Source: Nocardioides gilvus
Lineage (GTDB): Bacteria > Actinomycetota > Actinomycetes > Propionibacteriales > Nocardioidaceae
Assembly (NCBI RefSeq): GCF_003194605.1
Contig: NZ_QHKY01000001.1
Coordinates: 1,035,856 to 1,099,855, forward strand
Length of the DNA: 64,000 nt
Reading direction: 5' to 3'
The position numbers were made by a program, and so were the translations under genes. Shown here piece after piece: positions 8,812 to 16,621 of this stretch (the first letter of the stretch is position 1; each line of letters begins with the position of its first letter). The notes below the pieces were generated by a model. The model was given only the letters and a program-made list of their open reading frames with translations. It did no database searches and was not told where the DNA came from.

Positions 8812-9052
8812 GGACGTCATGGCTGGTGGTCGCCCCGACGACCGGAGGTGATGACGCCCCAAGGCCCCACCCGCCAGACGTCATCACGAGCGATCGCTCC
8901 CACAACCGGAGGTGATGACGTCCCAAGGCCCCACCCGCCGGACGTCATCACGAGCGATCGCTCCCACGACCGGAGGCGATGACGTCCCAGGGCCCCACCC
9001 GGCGGACGTCATCACGAGCGATCGCTCCCACGACCGGAGGCGATGACGTCCC
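8812..9052. repeat. Array of four 49-bp palindromic repeats (locus A)
   Basis: Units at 8812-8860, 8876-8924, 8940-8988 and 9004-9052, spaced exactly 64 bp apart. Each is bounded by GGACGTCATC and GATGACGTCC (10-bp inverted arms, slightly degenerate in unit 1). Units 2-4 hold a second palindrome, GAGCGATCGCTC, in the middle; unit 1 has the GGTCG/CGACC core found at loci B and C. The 15-bp intervals are also near-identical. The array starts 17 bp after the GNAT stop and fills the gap up to the peptidase start. No gene is present here. Confidence 0.9.
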
Positions 9053-9069
9053 GGTGGTGAGCCGAGCAG

Positions 9070-9870
9070 TCAGGCGATCTCGCCGGGGAGGTTCTGGTTG
9101 AGCTCGGTGACGGTCTCGACCGTACGCAGCCCCAAGGCCCGATAGATGCCGATGGCCGGGCCGGCCGGGTCAGCAACGGTCACGAACGTGCTGGCCCCTT
9201 CGGTCAGCGCCCGCTCGGTCATCAGGTGGAGCAGGGTGCTACTCAGTCCCTGACGACGACGGCGCGGGTGCGTGACGATGCTCTGGAAGCGGAAGATCCC
9301 ACGACCGGTGTCGTACGCAGCTGCACTCGCGGCGAGGCGACCGTCGACGAACGCCCCCCAGCGTCGTCCCAGGCCCGCCTCCACAAGGCGCTTCTCCTGC
9401 CGCGCGCGTCCCTCGACGAACGTACGGGTGTAGCGGGGGTCCTGACCGGCATACGTCGCCAGGTCCAGGTCGACCCACTTGTCCCACTCGTCGGAGGTCA
9501 GCGGGCGGAAACCGGCCTCGACGTTGGGTCGCGAAGGGGCCAGCAGCCGCTCGGCCGCCAGCACCTCGGAGACGTCACGGTCCATGCCGGCTTGCTCGAA
9601 CTCCGCCGTCTCGACGCCACCGTCGATGGTCTGGTTGTCGATCGCGATCGCCCGGTAACGGGCGTCGCGGAACCACGAGTCGAACACCCCCATCGCCTCG
9701 CGCGCGCCACCGGGGAGCGGCGGCCGGCGCAGGAGGAGAAAGTTGCCCCAGTGGTACTCGGGGTTGTCCGGGGTCGTCACCAGGAGATGGGTCCCGAGGT
9801 CCTGCACCGTGCTGCCCGAAGCGGTCAGCAGTGCGAGGTCGGTGCGCCAAGCGATCGAGGTGACGTCCAT
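9070..9870 (-). CDS. GNAT family N-acetyltransferase
   Basis: 266 residues. The C-terminal GNAT fold is visible: beta strand 'WGAFVDGRLAASAAAYD', then 'FRFQSIVTHPRRRRQGLSSTLLH' with the Q/RxxGxG-type acetyl-CoA loop (R-R-Q-G-L-S), and the last motif 'GIYRALGLRTVE'. The N-terminal ~110 residues ('YHWGNFLLLRRPP', 'VFDSWF') form a second, degenerate GNAT half, as in tandem-GNAT proteins. The substrate is unknown. CAGGAT lies 7 nt before ATG, a near-consensus leaderless start. The next gene upstream on this strand ends only 4 bp away, so the two may be co-transcribed. Confidence 0.85.
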   Translation of the reverse strand: MDVTSIAWRTDLALLTASGSTVQDLGTHLLVTTPDNPEYHWGNFLLLRRPPLPGGAREAMGVFDSWFRDARYRAIAIDNQTIDGGVETAEFEQAGMDRDVSEVLAAERLLAPSRPNVEAGFRPLTSDEWDKWVDLDLATYAGQDPRYTRTFVEGRARQEKRLVEAGLGRRWGAFVDGRLAASAAAYDTGRGIFRFQSIVTHPRRRRQGLSSTLLHLMTERALTEGASTFVTVADPAGPAIGIYRALGLRTVETVTELNQNLPGEIA

Positions 9871-9874
9871 GGGG

Positions 9875-10231
9875 TCAATCCTGCATCAGCGGCAGGTGCG
9901 GGGTCAGGTCGGCTCGCTCACCGCTCGCGCGGATCCGGCCGGAGGTGTAGGCGTACCCCCAGCTCAGTGACCCGGTGGCCAGTTCGAGCCAGGTGTCGAC
10001 CTCCATCTCGACGACCGCCGGCGGCGTGCCGCGGGTGTGGCGTACGCCCTCGATGGCCTGGACGGCCGCGTATCCGGGCACGCGTACCTCCACGGAGTTG
10101 CCGGGGGCCTTGTCGGCGAGGACGGCCATGAAGTGCTTGGTCAGCATCTTCTTCTGCTCAGGGGTGCGAGGGTCGGCGGCCACGGCGGCAGCCACCTCGA
10201 GACGATCTGCGGGGCGAAGTCGGGGGGACAT
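9875..10231 (-). CDS. Sterol-carrier-like (SCP2 fold) family protein
   Basis: 118 residues. It resembles the small actinobacterial 'sterol carrier family' proteins that are often found near purine genes: 'VEVRVPGYAAVQAIEGVRHTRGTPP', 'VVEMEVDTWLELATGSLSW' and 'YTSGRIRASGERADL' match the MDMPI/SCP2-type alpha-beta fold. The frame extends far upstream, but ATG 10231 is preceded by TATCCT at 7 nt, the leaderless arrangement, and the homologous part begins there. It probably binds a hydrophobic ligand or acts as a maleylpyruvate-isomerase-like module; no activity can be read from the sequence. Confidence 0.75.
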   Translation of the reverse strand: MSPRLRPADRLEVAAAVAADPRTPEQKKMLTKHFMAVLADKAPGNSVEVRVPGYAAVQAIEGVRHTRGTPPAVVEMEVDTWLELATGSLSWGYAYTSGRIRASGERADLTPHLPLMQD

Positions 10232-10290
10232 GTTCACAAGGATAAGTCGACACGACGCCTCGACCACCTTCGGCGTCGACGTCGACCGCG

Positions 10291-10346
10291 GCCCGAAACC
10301 CGGCAAGGTGGAGGGTTTCGGGCACCTGATGCCCGAAACCCTCCAC
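10291..10346 (-). terminator. Terminator with a competing alternative hairpin
   Basis: Main stem: 10308-10324 pairs perfectly with 10330-10346 (17 bp, 5-nt loop), 32 bp after the stop of the secreted nuclease-fold gene. A third copy of one arm, GCCCGAAACCC at 10291-10301, could pair with 10313-10323 instead, so the two hairpins exclude each other. Confidence 0.75.
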
Positions 10347-10377
10347 GCTTGAAGACGTTGGCGCGTGGTCGCGGCGA

Positions 10378-11280
10378 CTAGCGCCCGATCGCCGCCTTGG
10401 CGATCATCATCCAGTGGCCGGCGTGACCCTCCGGGTGATCGATCTGCTCCAACTTGCCCCAGTTCTTGACGGGCACGCGGTTGCGGGAAAAGAAGACGTA
10501 GTCGATCTTGCGACGGTCCCCCTTCTTGCCGGGGTCGGTGGTCTCCTCCCCCTGGCGGCCGCCCTTCCCGTTGAGTTGGTTCACCTCGGTGTAGAGGCCG
10601 CCGTACATGGCGGACATCTCGCGCGACTTCGGTACGGCGTTGAAGTCCCCACCGACCACCACCAGGTCGCCCTTCTTGATCCACTTCCTGGTCTTGTTGC
10701 GGATCTGGGTGACCTGCTTGCGACGGATCTTGTCGGCGTTCTGCGCCGGCTCGTCCTCGATGGGCTTGTTGAAGGCGACGAGGTGGGTGGAGCACACGTG
10801 GGTGCGGACACCCTTGCGGGTGTAGTTCACGCACAACAGCTTGGGCGTACGTCCGATGTCCGCCTTGAGCTTGAACTTCGTGACCGAGACGCGCTTCACC
10901 GCCTTGGGAATGATCACGGCCACCCCCTTGCGCTTCGTGCCGTTGTCGCACTTGAGGGCCTTGGTGGTCGGGGTGAAGGCCACGGTCCACCTCGCCTTCT
11001 TCGCGCTGTCGACCCAGCTCTTGCAGACCTCCTGCAGGGTGATCGCCTGGGCCGAGCGCGCCTTCGCGACGGCCGCGTCGAAGGTCACCTGCTTGGCATC
11101 GGTGTTCTGCTGGACGACCACCATGCGCTTCTTCCTGGCCGCCACCGGCACCAGGTCGGCGGTCACCACGTCGGACGCCCCTGCGCCGCGATCAGCGGGT
11201 GTCGACGAGGTGGACGCCGCGGTCACCAGCGCGGTGGCGACCAGACTCGTTGTCATCAGATGTGCGACTGCACGACGCAT
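10378..11280 (-). CDS. Secreted endonuclease/exonuclease/phosphatase (EEP) family protein
   Basis: 300 residues with a Sec-type signal peptide ('MRRAVAHLMTTSLVATALVTAAS'-like start). The EEP fold motifs are present: 'VVVQQNTD' (N), 'AITLQEVCKSW' (catalytic Glu), 'VCSTHLVAF' (H), 'LVVVGGDFNAVP' (D, N), 'RRKIDYVFFSR' (D) and 'DHPEGHAGHWMM' (terminal D-H pair, here with H-A-G-H-W). This suggests an extracellular DNase or phosphoesterase. It is strongly basic. The frame opens at 11382, but ATG 11280 has GGAGG at 4 nt and starts the signal peptide. Confidence 0.85.
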   Translation of the reverse strand: MRRAVAHLMTTSLVATALVTAASTSSTPADRGAGASDVVTADLVPVAARKKRMVVVQQNTDAKQVTFDAAVAKARSAQAITLQEVCKSWVDSAKKARWTVAFTPTTKALKCDNGTKRKGVAVIIPKAVKRVSVTKFKLKADIGRTPKLLCVNYTRKGVRTHVCSTHLVAFNKPIEDEPAQNADKIRRKQVTQIRNKTRKWIKKGDLVVVGGDFNAVPKSREMSAMYGGLYTEVNQLNGKGGRQGEETTDPGKKGDRRKIDYVFFSRNRVPVKNWGKLEQIDHPEGHAGHWMMIAKAAIGR

Positions 11281-11419
11281 TGTTCCTCCGTACGTGGGCG
11301 AAGCCCGGTCGTTCTTCCCGAGCGCAGCCAGATGTCCCCCGGCCACCACCTGAGTATTGGGGCGCGGTGCTCGTGACTTCAAGACCCCGCCGGATGACGA
11401 ACAGGCGCCTGACCACCAC

Positions 11420-11476
11420 GTCGGAAGCTCGCCGCGGTGAGCGTGCGAAACGCCTCAGATCCGCCGAGCTTCCGAC
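11420..11476 (-). terminator. Long hairpin after the hydroxyacid dehydrogenase gene
   Basis: GTCGGAAGCTCG (11420-11431) pairs with CGAGCTTCCGAC (11465-11476); an inner weak stem (GAGCGT with ACGCCTC) lies in the 33-nt loop. It begins 14 nt after the stop of the gene at 11491. Confidence 0.6.
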
Positions 11477-11490
11477 ATGATGGCGACCGT

Positions 11491-12408
11491 TCAGCTCTGG
11501 TGGACGACGTGCAGGGGCCCCTCGCCGCGCACGAGCCGCTCGGCCTGCTCACGGATCAAGGACGCGATCCGGGGCACCATCGCGGTGGTGCCGCCGGCGA
11601 TGTGCGGGGTGATGAGCACGTCAGGGGCCGACCAGAGCGGGTGCCCGCCGGGCAGCGGCTCGGGGTCGGTCACGTCCAGGGCGAAGCGCAGTCGCCCGGC
11701 GGCGCGCAGCACCGCGTCGGTGTCCACGACCTTCCCGCGCGCGACGTTGACCACCAAGGCACCGTCGGCCAACTTCGCCAGGAAGGCGTCGTCGATCATC
11801 TGCTCCGTACGTGCGGTGTGCGGCACCAGGAGCACCACGACGTCCTGCGAGGGCAGCAGGGCCGGAAGGTCACCGAAGCCGTACACGTCACCGAGCAGGT
11901 CGTCGGCGCGGGGGCGACTTGCCACACCCGTGACGTGGACCTTCATCGGGAGCAGCCGCTCGGCCAGCGCCCGACCGATCGAGCCGTAGCCCAGGATCAG
12001 GACGCGGGAGTCGGCCAACGACTGACGACCGGGAGTCGGGACCCAACGCCCCTCGTCCTGGTGCCGGACCGCTTCCGGCAGGCCGCGCAGCGAGGCCAGG
12101 ATCAGACCCACGGCGTGCTCGGCGGTGGCGTCGTCGTGCACCCCGCTGGCGTTGCACAGGGTCACCCCGGCCGGGAGCCGGTCGGGCACGCCTTCGAAGC
12201 CGGCGGACTGCAACTGGACCACGCCCAGCCCCTCGATCTCGCGGGCCCGGTCGATCACGTCGGCCTTCATCACGTACGCCGGCACCCACAGGTCGACCTG
12301 CTGCGGGGCGTCGCCGTCGGCGTCCCAGCCCTCGACCGTCGCCCCGTCGATCTCCCCGACCGCAGCGACGAGCGCGTGCGGGACGACGACCTTGACCGGG
12401 GCCTGCAC
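11491..12408 (-). CDS. D-isomer-specific 2-hydroxyacid dehydrogenase
   Basis: 305 residues. The Rossmann NAD(P) motif is 'ILGYGSIGRALAERL'. The catalytic triad is visible as Arg in 'VNVARGKVVD', Glu in 'DVTDPEPLPGGHPLW' and His in 'LITPHIAGGT'. The length is typical of single-subunit enzymes without ACT domains, so it is not a classical SerA. The substrate is unknown (glyoxylate, hydroxypyruvate or another 2-oxo acid). Its GTG/ATG start lies 5 bp after the purL stop, so it is almost certainly translated from the purL mRNA; a terminator follows. The reason for the purine link is not evident. Confidence 0.88.
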   Translation of the reverse strand: MQAPVKVVVPHALVAAVGEIDGATVEGWDADGDAPQQVDLWVPAYVMKADVIDRAREIEGLGVVQLQSAGFEGVPDRLPAGVTLCNASGVHDDATAEHAVGLILASLRGLPEAVRHQDEGRWVPTPGRQSLADSRVLILGYGSIGRALAERLLPMKVHVTGVASRPRADDLLGDVYGFGDLPALLPSQDVVVLLVPHTARTEQMIDDAFLAKLADGALVVNVARGKVVDTDAVLRAAGRLRFALDVTDPEPLPGGHPLWSAPDVLITPHIAGGTTAMVPRIASLIREQAERLVRGEGPLHVVHQS

Positions 12409-12413
12409 AGGCG

Positions 12414-14711
12414 TCAGGCCATCGCGGCGGGCAGTGTCGCGACCCAGGCGGACTTGACCTCGGCGACGGGGACACTGAACTGGTCCTCGACGACGAGTTC
12501 GCTGCCACCGGTGGTGCCGAGACGGGTGAGCGGTACGCCGTGCTCAGCGGCCAGCGCGGTGAGCGCCTCGACCTGGTCGTCGGTCACGGTGACCAGGGCA
12601 CGGGCGGCGGACTCGGCGTACAGAGCGACGAAGGGGTCCCCCGCGAGGGTGACCCGGGCACCGATCTCGTGCCGGAACGCTGCCTCGGCCAGAGCGATCG
12701 CCAGACCACCGTCGGAGAGGTCGTGCGCGGAGGTCACGACGCCCTGGCTCGACGCGGCGACGAGCACCCGGGCGAGCGCCTTCTCGGCGGCCAGGTCGAC
12801 GCGGGGCGGGAGCCCACCGAGGTGGTCGTGCACGACGTGGGCCCACTCGGAGCCGGAGAGCTCCTCGCGCGACTCACCCAGCAGGAAGATCTGCTCACCC
12901 TCGCCGGTGAAGTGGCTGGGGGTGCGCTTGGTGACGTCCTGGATGACACCCAGCACGGCCACCACCGGGGTCGGCAGGATCGCGGTCTCGCCGGTCTGGT
13001 TGTAGAGGGAGACGTTGCCGCCGGTGACCGGGATGCCGAGCTCCAGGCAGCCGTCCTTGAGCCCGCGGCAGGCCTCCGCGAACTGCCACATCACGTCGGT
13101 GTCCTCGGGCGATCCGAAGTTGAGGCAGTCGGAGATCGCCATCGGGAGCGCGCCACCGGCGGCCACGTTGCGGTAGGACTCGGCGAGCGCCAGCTGCGCA
13201 CCGGCGTACGGGTCCAGCTTGGCGTAGCGGCCGTTGCAGTCGGTGGAGAGCGAGACGCCGAGGTTGGTCTCGTCGTCGATCCGGATCATCCCGGAGTCGT
13301 CGGGCTGGGAGAGCACCGTGTCGCCGCGCACGTAGCGGTCGTACTGGTCGGTGACCCACGACTTGTCGCAGAGGTTCGGCGAGGCGACCAGCGTCAGCAG
13401 GGTCTTCTTCAACTCGTCGCCGGTCGTCGGGCGGGCCAGGGCCTCGGCGCGGTCGGCCTGCAGGGCGTCCTGCCACGTCGGGCGGGCGTACGGGCGCTCG
13501 TAGACGGGGCCGTCGTGGGCAACGCTGGCGGGCGGCACGTCGACCACGCGCTCGCCGTGCCAGTCGATCTCGAGGCGACCGGTGTCGGTGACCTCACCGA
13601 CCACGACGGCCTCGACGTCCCACTTGGCGCAGATCGCCATGAAGGCGTCGACGTTGTCGGGCTCGACGACCGCCATCATCCGCTCCTGCGACTCGCTCAT
13701 GAGGATCTCCTCGGGCGAGAGCGTCGAGTCGCGCAACGGCACCGTGTCGAGCTCGACGTGCATGCCGCCGTCACCGGCCGACGCCAGCTCGGAGGTGGCA
13801 CACGAGAGCCCGGCACCGCCGAGGTCCTGGATGCCGGCGACGAGGCGCGCGGCGAAGAGCTCGAGCGTGCACTCGATGAGCAGCTTCTCCATGAACGGGT
13901 CGCCGACCTGGACGGCGGGACGCTTGGCCGGGCCGCCCTCGTCGAAGGTCTCCGAGGCGAGCACGGAGACGCCGCCGATCCCGTCGCCACCGGTGCGGGC
14001 GCCGTACAGGATCACCTTGTTGCCGAGCCCGGAGGCGTTGGCCAGGTGCAGGTCCTCGTGGCGCAGCACGCCGATCGCGCCGGCGTTGACCAGCGGGTTG
14101 CCGGCGTACGTCGCGTCGAAGACAGTCTCGCCGCCGATGTTGGGCAGACCGAGGCAGTTGCCGTAGCCGCCGACGCCCGCCACGATGCCGGGCAGCACCC
14201 GGCGGGTGTCCGGGGCGTCGAGCGGGCCGAGGCGCAGCGGGTCCATCACCGCGACCGGGCGGGCCCCCATCGCGAGGATGTCGCGGACGATGCCGCCGAT
14301 GCCGGTCGCCGCGCCCTGGTAGGGCTCGACGAAGGAGGGGTGGTTGTGCGACTCGACCTTGAAGGTGACCGCGTAGCCCTGGCCGATGTCGATGACGCCG
14401 GCGTTCTCGCCGATGCCGGCGAGCATCTTGGCGCCCTCACCGACTCCGCCCGAAGCGAGCGGGGTCTCCTGCGGGATCTCACCGAACTGCTTGAGGTGCA
14501 CCTTGGTCGACTTGTAGGAGCAGTGCTCGCTCCACATCACCGAGTACATCGCCAGCTCGGCGCTCGTCGGGCGGCGGCCCAGGATCTCGCGGATGCGGGC
14601 GTACTCGTCGGCCTTCAGGCCGAGATCGGCCCACGGCTGCTCGCGCTCCGGGTCCTGGGTGGCCACGGCCACGGTGTCGAGCTGGACGGAGGTGCGAGAG
14701 GTGTCGGCCAC
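12414..14711 (-). CDS. purL: Phosphoribosylformylglycinamidine synthase subunit II (short PurL)
   Basis: 765 residues: the small form of FGAM synthetase, which needs PurQ (glutaminase) and PurS, both encoded at 18.9-19.8 kb. It converts FGAR to FGAM with ATP. Motifs: '[15 protein letters not shown]' near the N-terminus, '[20 protein letters not shown]' (nucleotide site), 'RTGGDGIGG', '[18 protein letters not shown]' and '[16 protein letters not shown]' in the second PurM-like half. The frame allows a GTG at 14732, right after the preceding stop, but GTG 14711 has TAGATT 7 nt upstream, a leaderless promoter. A hydroxyacid dehydrogenase gene follows after 5 bp. Confidence 0.95.
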   Translation of the reverse strand: MADTSRTSVQLDTVAVATQDPEREQPWADLGLKADEYARIREILGRRPTSAELAMYSVMWSEHCSYKSTKVHLKQFGEIPQETPLASGGVGEGAKMLAGIGENAGVIDIGQGYAVTFKVESHNHPSFVEPYQGAATGIGGIVRDILAMGARPVAVMDPLRLGPLDAPDTRRVLPGIVAGVGGYGNCLGLPNIGGETVFDATYAGNPLVNAGAIGVLRHEDLHLANASGLGNKVILYGARTGGDGIGGVSVLASETFDEGGPAKRPAVQVGDPFMEKLLIECTLELFAARLVAGIQDLGGAGLSCATSELASAGDGGMHVELDTVPLRDSTLSPEEILMSESQERMMAVVEPDNVDAFMAICAKWDVEAVVVGEVTDTGRLEIDWHGERVVDVPPASVAHDGPVYERPYARPTWQDALQADRAEALARPTTGDELKKTLLTLVASPNLCDKSWVTDQYDRYVRGDTVLSQPDDSGMIRIDDETNLGVSLSTDCNGRYAKLDPYAGAQLALAESYRNVAAGGALPMAISDCLNFGSPEDTDVMWQFAEACRGLKDGCLELGIPVTGGNVSLYNQTGETAILPTPVVAVLGVIQDVTKRTPSHFTGEGEQIFLLGESREELSGSEWAHVVHDHLGGLPPRVDLAAEKALARVLVAASSQGVVTSAHDLSDGGLAIALAEAAFRHEIGARVTLAGDPFVALYAESAARALVTVTDDQVEALTALAAEHGVPLTRLGTTGGSELVVEDQFSVPVAEVKSAWVATLPAAMA

Positions 14712-14718
14712 GGGGACC

Positions 14719-14724
14719 AATCTA
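14719..14724 (-). promoter_or_regulatory. -10 element of a leaderless purL promoter
   Basis: TAGATT on the minus strand, 7 nt before GTG 14711. It lies immediately downstream of the stop of the Dabb gene, so purL can be expressed apart from it. Confidence 0.6.
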
Positions 14725-14732
14725 CCCGTCAC

Positions 14733-15041
14733 TCAGGCGAGGAAGTCCGGGCCGGTCGTCTGGATGAACACCTTGGCGGCCAGCACCGGCTTGACGTGGG
14801 TCTCCACGACCGCGACGTGGGCCGGGTGGGCGCCGTACGCGGCCCACGAGTCCTGGTCGTCGAAGGTCATGGCGAAGAGCACGTCGGCGTTGCCGTCGCG
14901 GATTCCCGCATCGGTCAGCACCTTCGCGCCGCTCAGTCCGGGGACCTGACCGACGAGGTCACGCAGGGCCTGCGCGAGAGCGTCGCGCTGCTCGTCGGTG
15001 GCGGACTCGACGAGGGTGAGGACGCCGATGTGCTGGAACAT
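14733..15041 (-). CDS. Dabb family (dimeric alpha-beta barrel) protein
   Basis: 102 residues. The Dabb/stress-responsive pattern is clear: 'FQHIGVLTLVESATDEQRDALAQALRDLVGQVPG' then 'DVLFAMTFDDQDSWAAYGAHPAHVAVVETHVKPVL'. The strand with the 'ahP.H..v' segment is the family hallmark. These proteins dimerise into a barrel; some are enzymes, most are uncharacterised. ATG 15041 has an AAGGAG ribosome site 4-5 nt upstream. TATATT at about 15075 on the minus strand is a good -10 box. The stop abuts the purL leader. Confidence 0.85.
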   Translation of the reverse strand: MFQHIGVLTLVESATDEQRDALAQALRDLVGQVPGLSGAKVLTDAGIRDGNADVLFAMTFDDQDSWAAYGAHPAHVAVVETHVKPVLAAKVFIQTTGPDFLA

Positions 15042-15215
15042 GGTTCTCCTTGGGGGACGGAGGAAGGTCGAAAATATATTCAAGCACGGCCTCCCGTCGT
15101 CCCACCGCGGGTGGCGAGCCCCCGCCGCAGGCCCCGGCGCAGTAATCTGACTGGCTGGGTCCGGATCCGCCGAAGTGCCCGACGAGACGTCCCACACCGG
15201 ACCCGAGAGGTGCTC

Positions 15216-16154
15216 ATGAAGTTCGACGACCTGGAGATCGCAGCGATCGTCCCTTGCCACAACGAGGAGCTCACCGTCGCCACGGTCGTGGCCGACCTGC
15301 GCGCCGCACTCCCCACCGCCACGATCTACGTCTACGACAACAACTCGAGCGACGACACCACCAAAGTCGCCCTCGAGGCCGGCGCGATCGTGCGCTTCGA
15401 GTCCCGCAAGGGCAAGGGCAACGTCGTACGACGCGCGTTCGCCGACATCGAGGCCGACGTCTACCTGCTGATCGACGGCGACGACACGTACGACGCCTCT
15501 GCCGCGCCGATGCTCGTCGAGACGCTGCTCTCGGGGCCCTACGACCACGTGCTGGGTTGCCGGGTCGACACCCAGGACACCAGCAGCTACCGCCCCGGCC
15601 ACGCGTGGGGCAACTCGATGTTCAACCGGGTCACCAGCTTCGCGTTCGGGGAGCCCGTGACCGACATGCTGTCGGGCTACCGCGTCTTCTCGCGCCGCTA
15701 CATCAAGTCGTTCCCGGCGAACTCCGAGGAGTTCGAGATCGAGACCGAGCTGACCATCCACGCGGCCAACCTGCGGGTGCCGCAGATCGAGGTGCCGATC
15801 GGGTTCAAGGACCGCCCGGAGGGGTCGGAGTCCAAGCTCAGCACCTTCCGCGACGGCTTCAAGATCCTCGGCCTGCTCGGCCACCTGCTGCTCCACGAGC
15901 GGCCGCTGCTGGTCTGCAACCTGGCCAGTGCGCTCTCCCTGGCCCTCGGACTGGTGCTGGGCCTGCCCGTGGTGGCCGACTTCCTGCGTACGGGCGTGGT
16001 GGAGCGGTTCCCGACCGCGATCCTGGCCGCGACGCTGGTGATGATCGCCGTGCTGATGCTGGGTGTCGGGCTGATCCTCAACGGGGTGCTGCGGGGCCGC
16101 CAGGAGACCCGACGTCTCTTCTACCTGCAGCTCCCGGCCACGCCGACACGATGA
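15216..16154 (+). CDS. Family 2 glycosyltransferase with C-terminal membrane segments
   Basis: 312 residues. The GT-A domain is at about 5-230: 'AAIVPCHNEELTVATVV', 'YVYDNNSSDDTT' and the metal-binding 'LIDGDDTYD' (DxD-like). 'GNSMFNRVTSFAF..VTDMLSGYRVFSRR' is typical of polyprenyl-phosphate glycosyltransferases. Two hydrophobic segments follow at about 240-300. This resembles DPM/GtrB-like enzymes that load a sugar on a polyprenyl-phosphate carrier. ATG 15216 has GAGAGG upstream. The stop overlaps the ATG of a GtrA gene (ATGA), so the pair is translationally coupled and likely works together. Confidence 0.9.
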   Translation: MKFDDLEIAAIVPCHNEELTVATVVADLRAALPTATIYVYDNNSSDDTTKVALEAGAIVRFESRKGKGNVVRRAFADIEADVYLLIDGDDTYDASAAPMLVETLLSGPYDHVLGCRVDTQDTSSYRPGHAWGNSMFNRVTSFAFGEPVTDMLSGYRVFSRRYIKSFPANSEEFEIETELTIHAANLRVPQIEVPIGFKDRPEGSESKLSTFRDGFKILGLLGHLLLHERPLLVCNLASALSLALGLVLGLPVVADFLRTGVVERFPTAILAATLVMIAVLMLGVGLILNGVLRGRQETRRLFYLQLPATPTR

Positions 16155-16621
16155 AGATCGGGTCGCGCAGCCTCGACCGGTACGTGCTGGTCGGGCTCTT
16201 CAACTCGGCCCTGGACGTCGCCCTCTTCTCCCTCCTCGCCCTGGCCGTGGGCCTGGCGCCGGTGGTCTCCAACGTCGTGTCGACGGTGGTGGTGATGACG
16301 GTCAGCTTCTTCCTCAACCGGGCCTGGGTGTTCCGCTCGGAGACGAGCGGCGTCGGCACCTACCTGCGGTTCGTCGCGGTCACGCTCTTCACCGGCCTGC
16401 TCGTGCAGTCGCTGGTCATCCTCGGCGTGATCGCCGTGAGCGCTGAGCTCATCCCGGCGCTGCCCGACGCCGTCGTCACCCCGGGCGCGAAGATCGCCGC
16501 GATGGCGGTCGGGATGGTCGTCAACTTCCTCGGGTACCGCTGGCTGTTCTCGCATCGGCGGGTGGCCTCCCCGCCCGCTCCCGAGCAGGCTGGCGATCGT
16601 CGATCGCCATCAGGAGGATGA
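16151..16621 (+). CDS. GtrA-like membrane protein
   Basis: 156 residues with four hydrophobic segments and the GtrA signature: 'RYVLVGLFNSALDVALFSLL', 'VVVMTVSFFLNRAWVFRS' (N-R-x-W-x-F) and 'VVNFLGYRWLFSHRR' near the end. GtrA proteins are thought to help flip or deliver polyprenyl-linked sugars, consistent with the coupled glycosyltransferase just upstream (4-bp overlap). The last 101 bp overlap the 3' end of the convergent gene at 16521; both frames are convincing, so this is a true tail-to-tail overlap. Confidence 0.88.
   Translation: MKIGSRSLDRYVLVGLFNSALDVALFSLLALAVGLAPVVSNVVSTVVVMTVSFFLNRAWVFRSETSGVGTYLRFVAVTLFTGLLVQSLVILGVIAVSAELIPALPDAVVTPGAKIAAMAVGMVVNFLGYRWLFSHRRVASPPAPEQAGDRRSPSGG

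Noticed and set aside
8812..9052. CRISPR-like regular repeat array
   Set aside because: The 15-bp intervals are nearly identical to each other, the 49-bp units are full palindromes, and there are no cas genes; it is a tandem repeat, not a CRISPR.
12540..15215. Long plus-strand open frame upstream of the glycosyltransferase
   Set aside because: It is the antisense shadow of purL and the Dabb gene in GC-rich DNA; the real glycosyltransferase starts at ATG 15216 with its own ribosome site.
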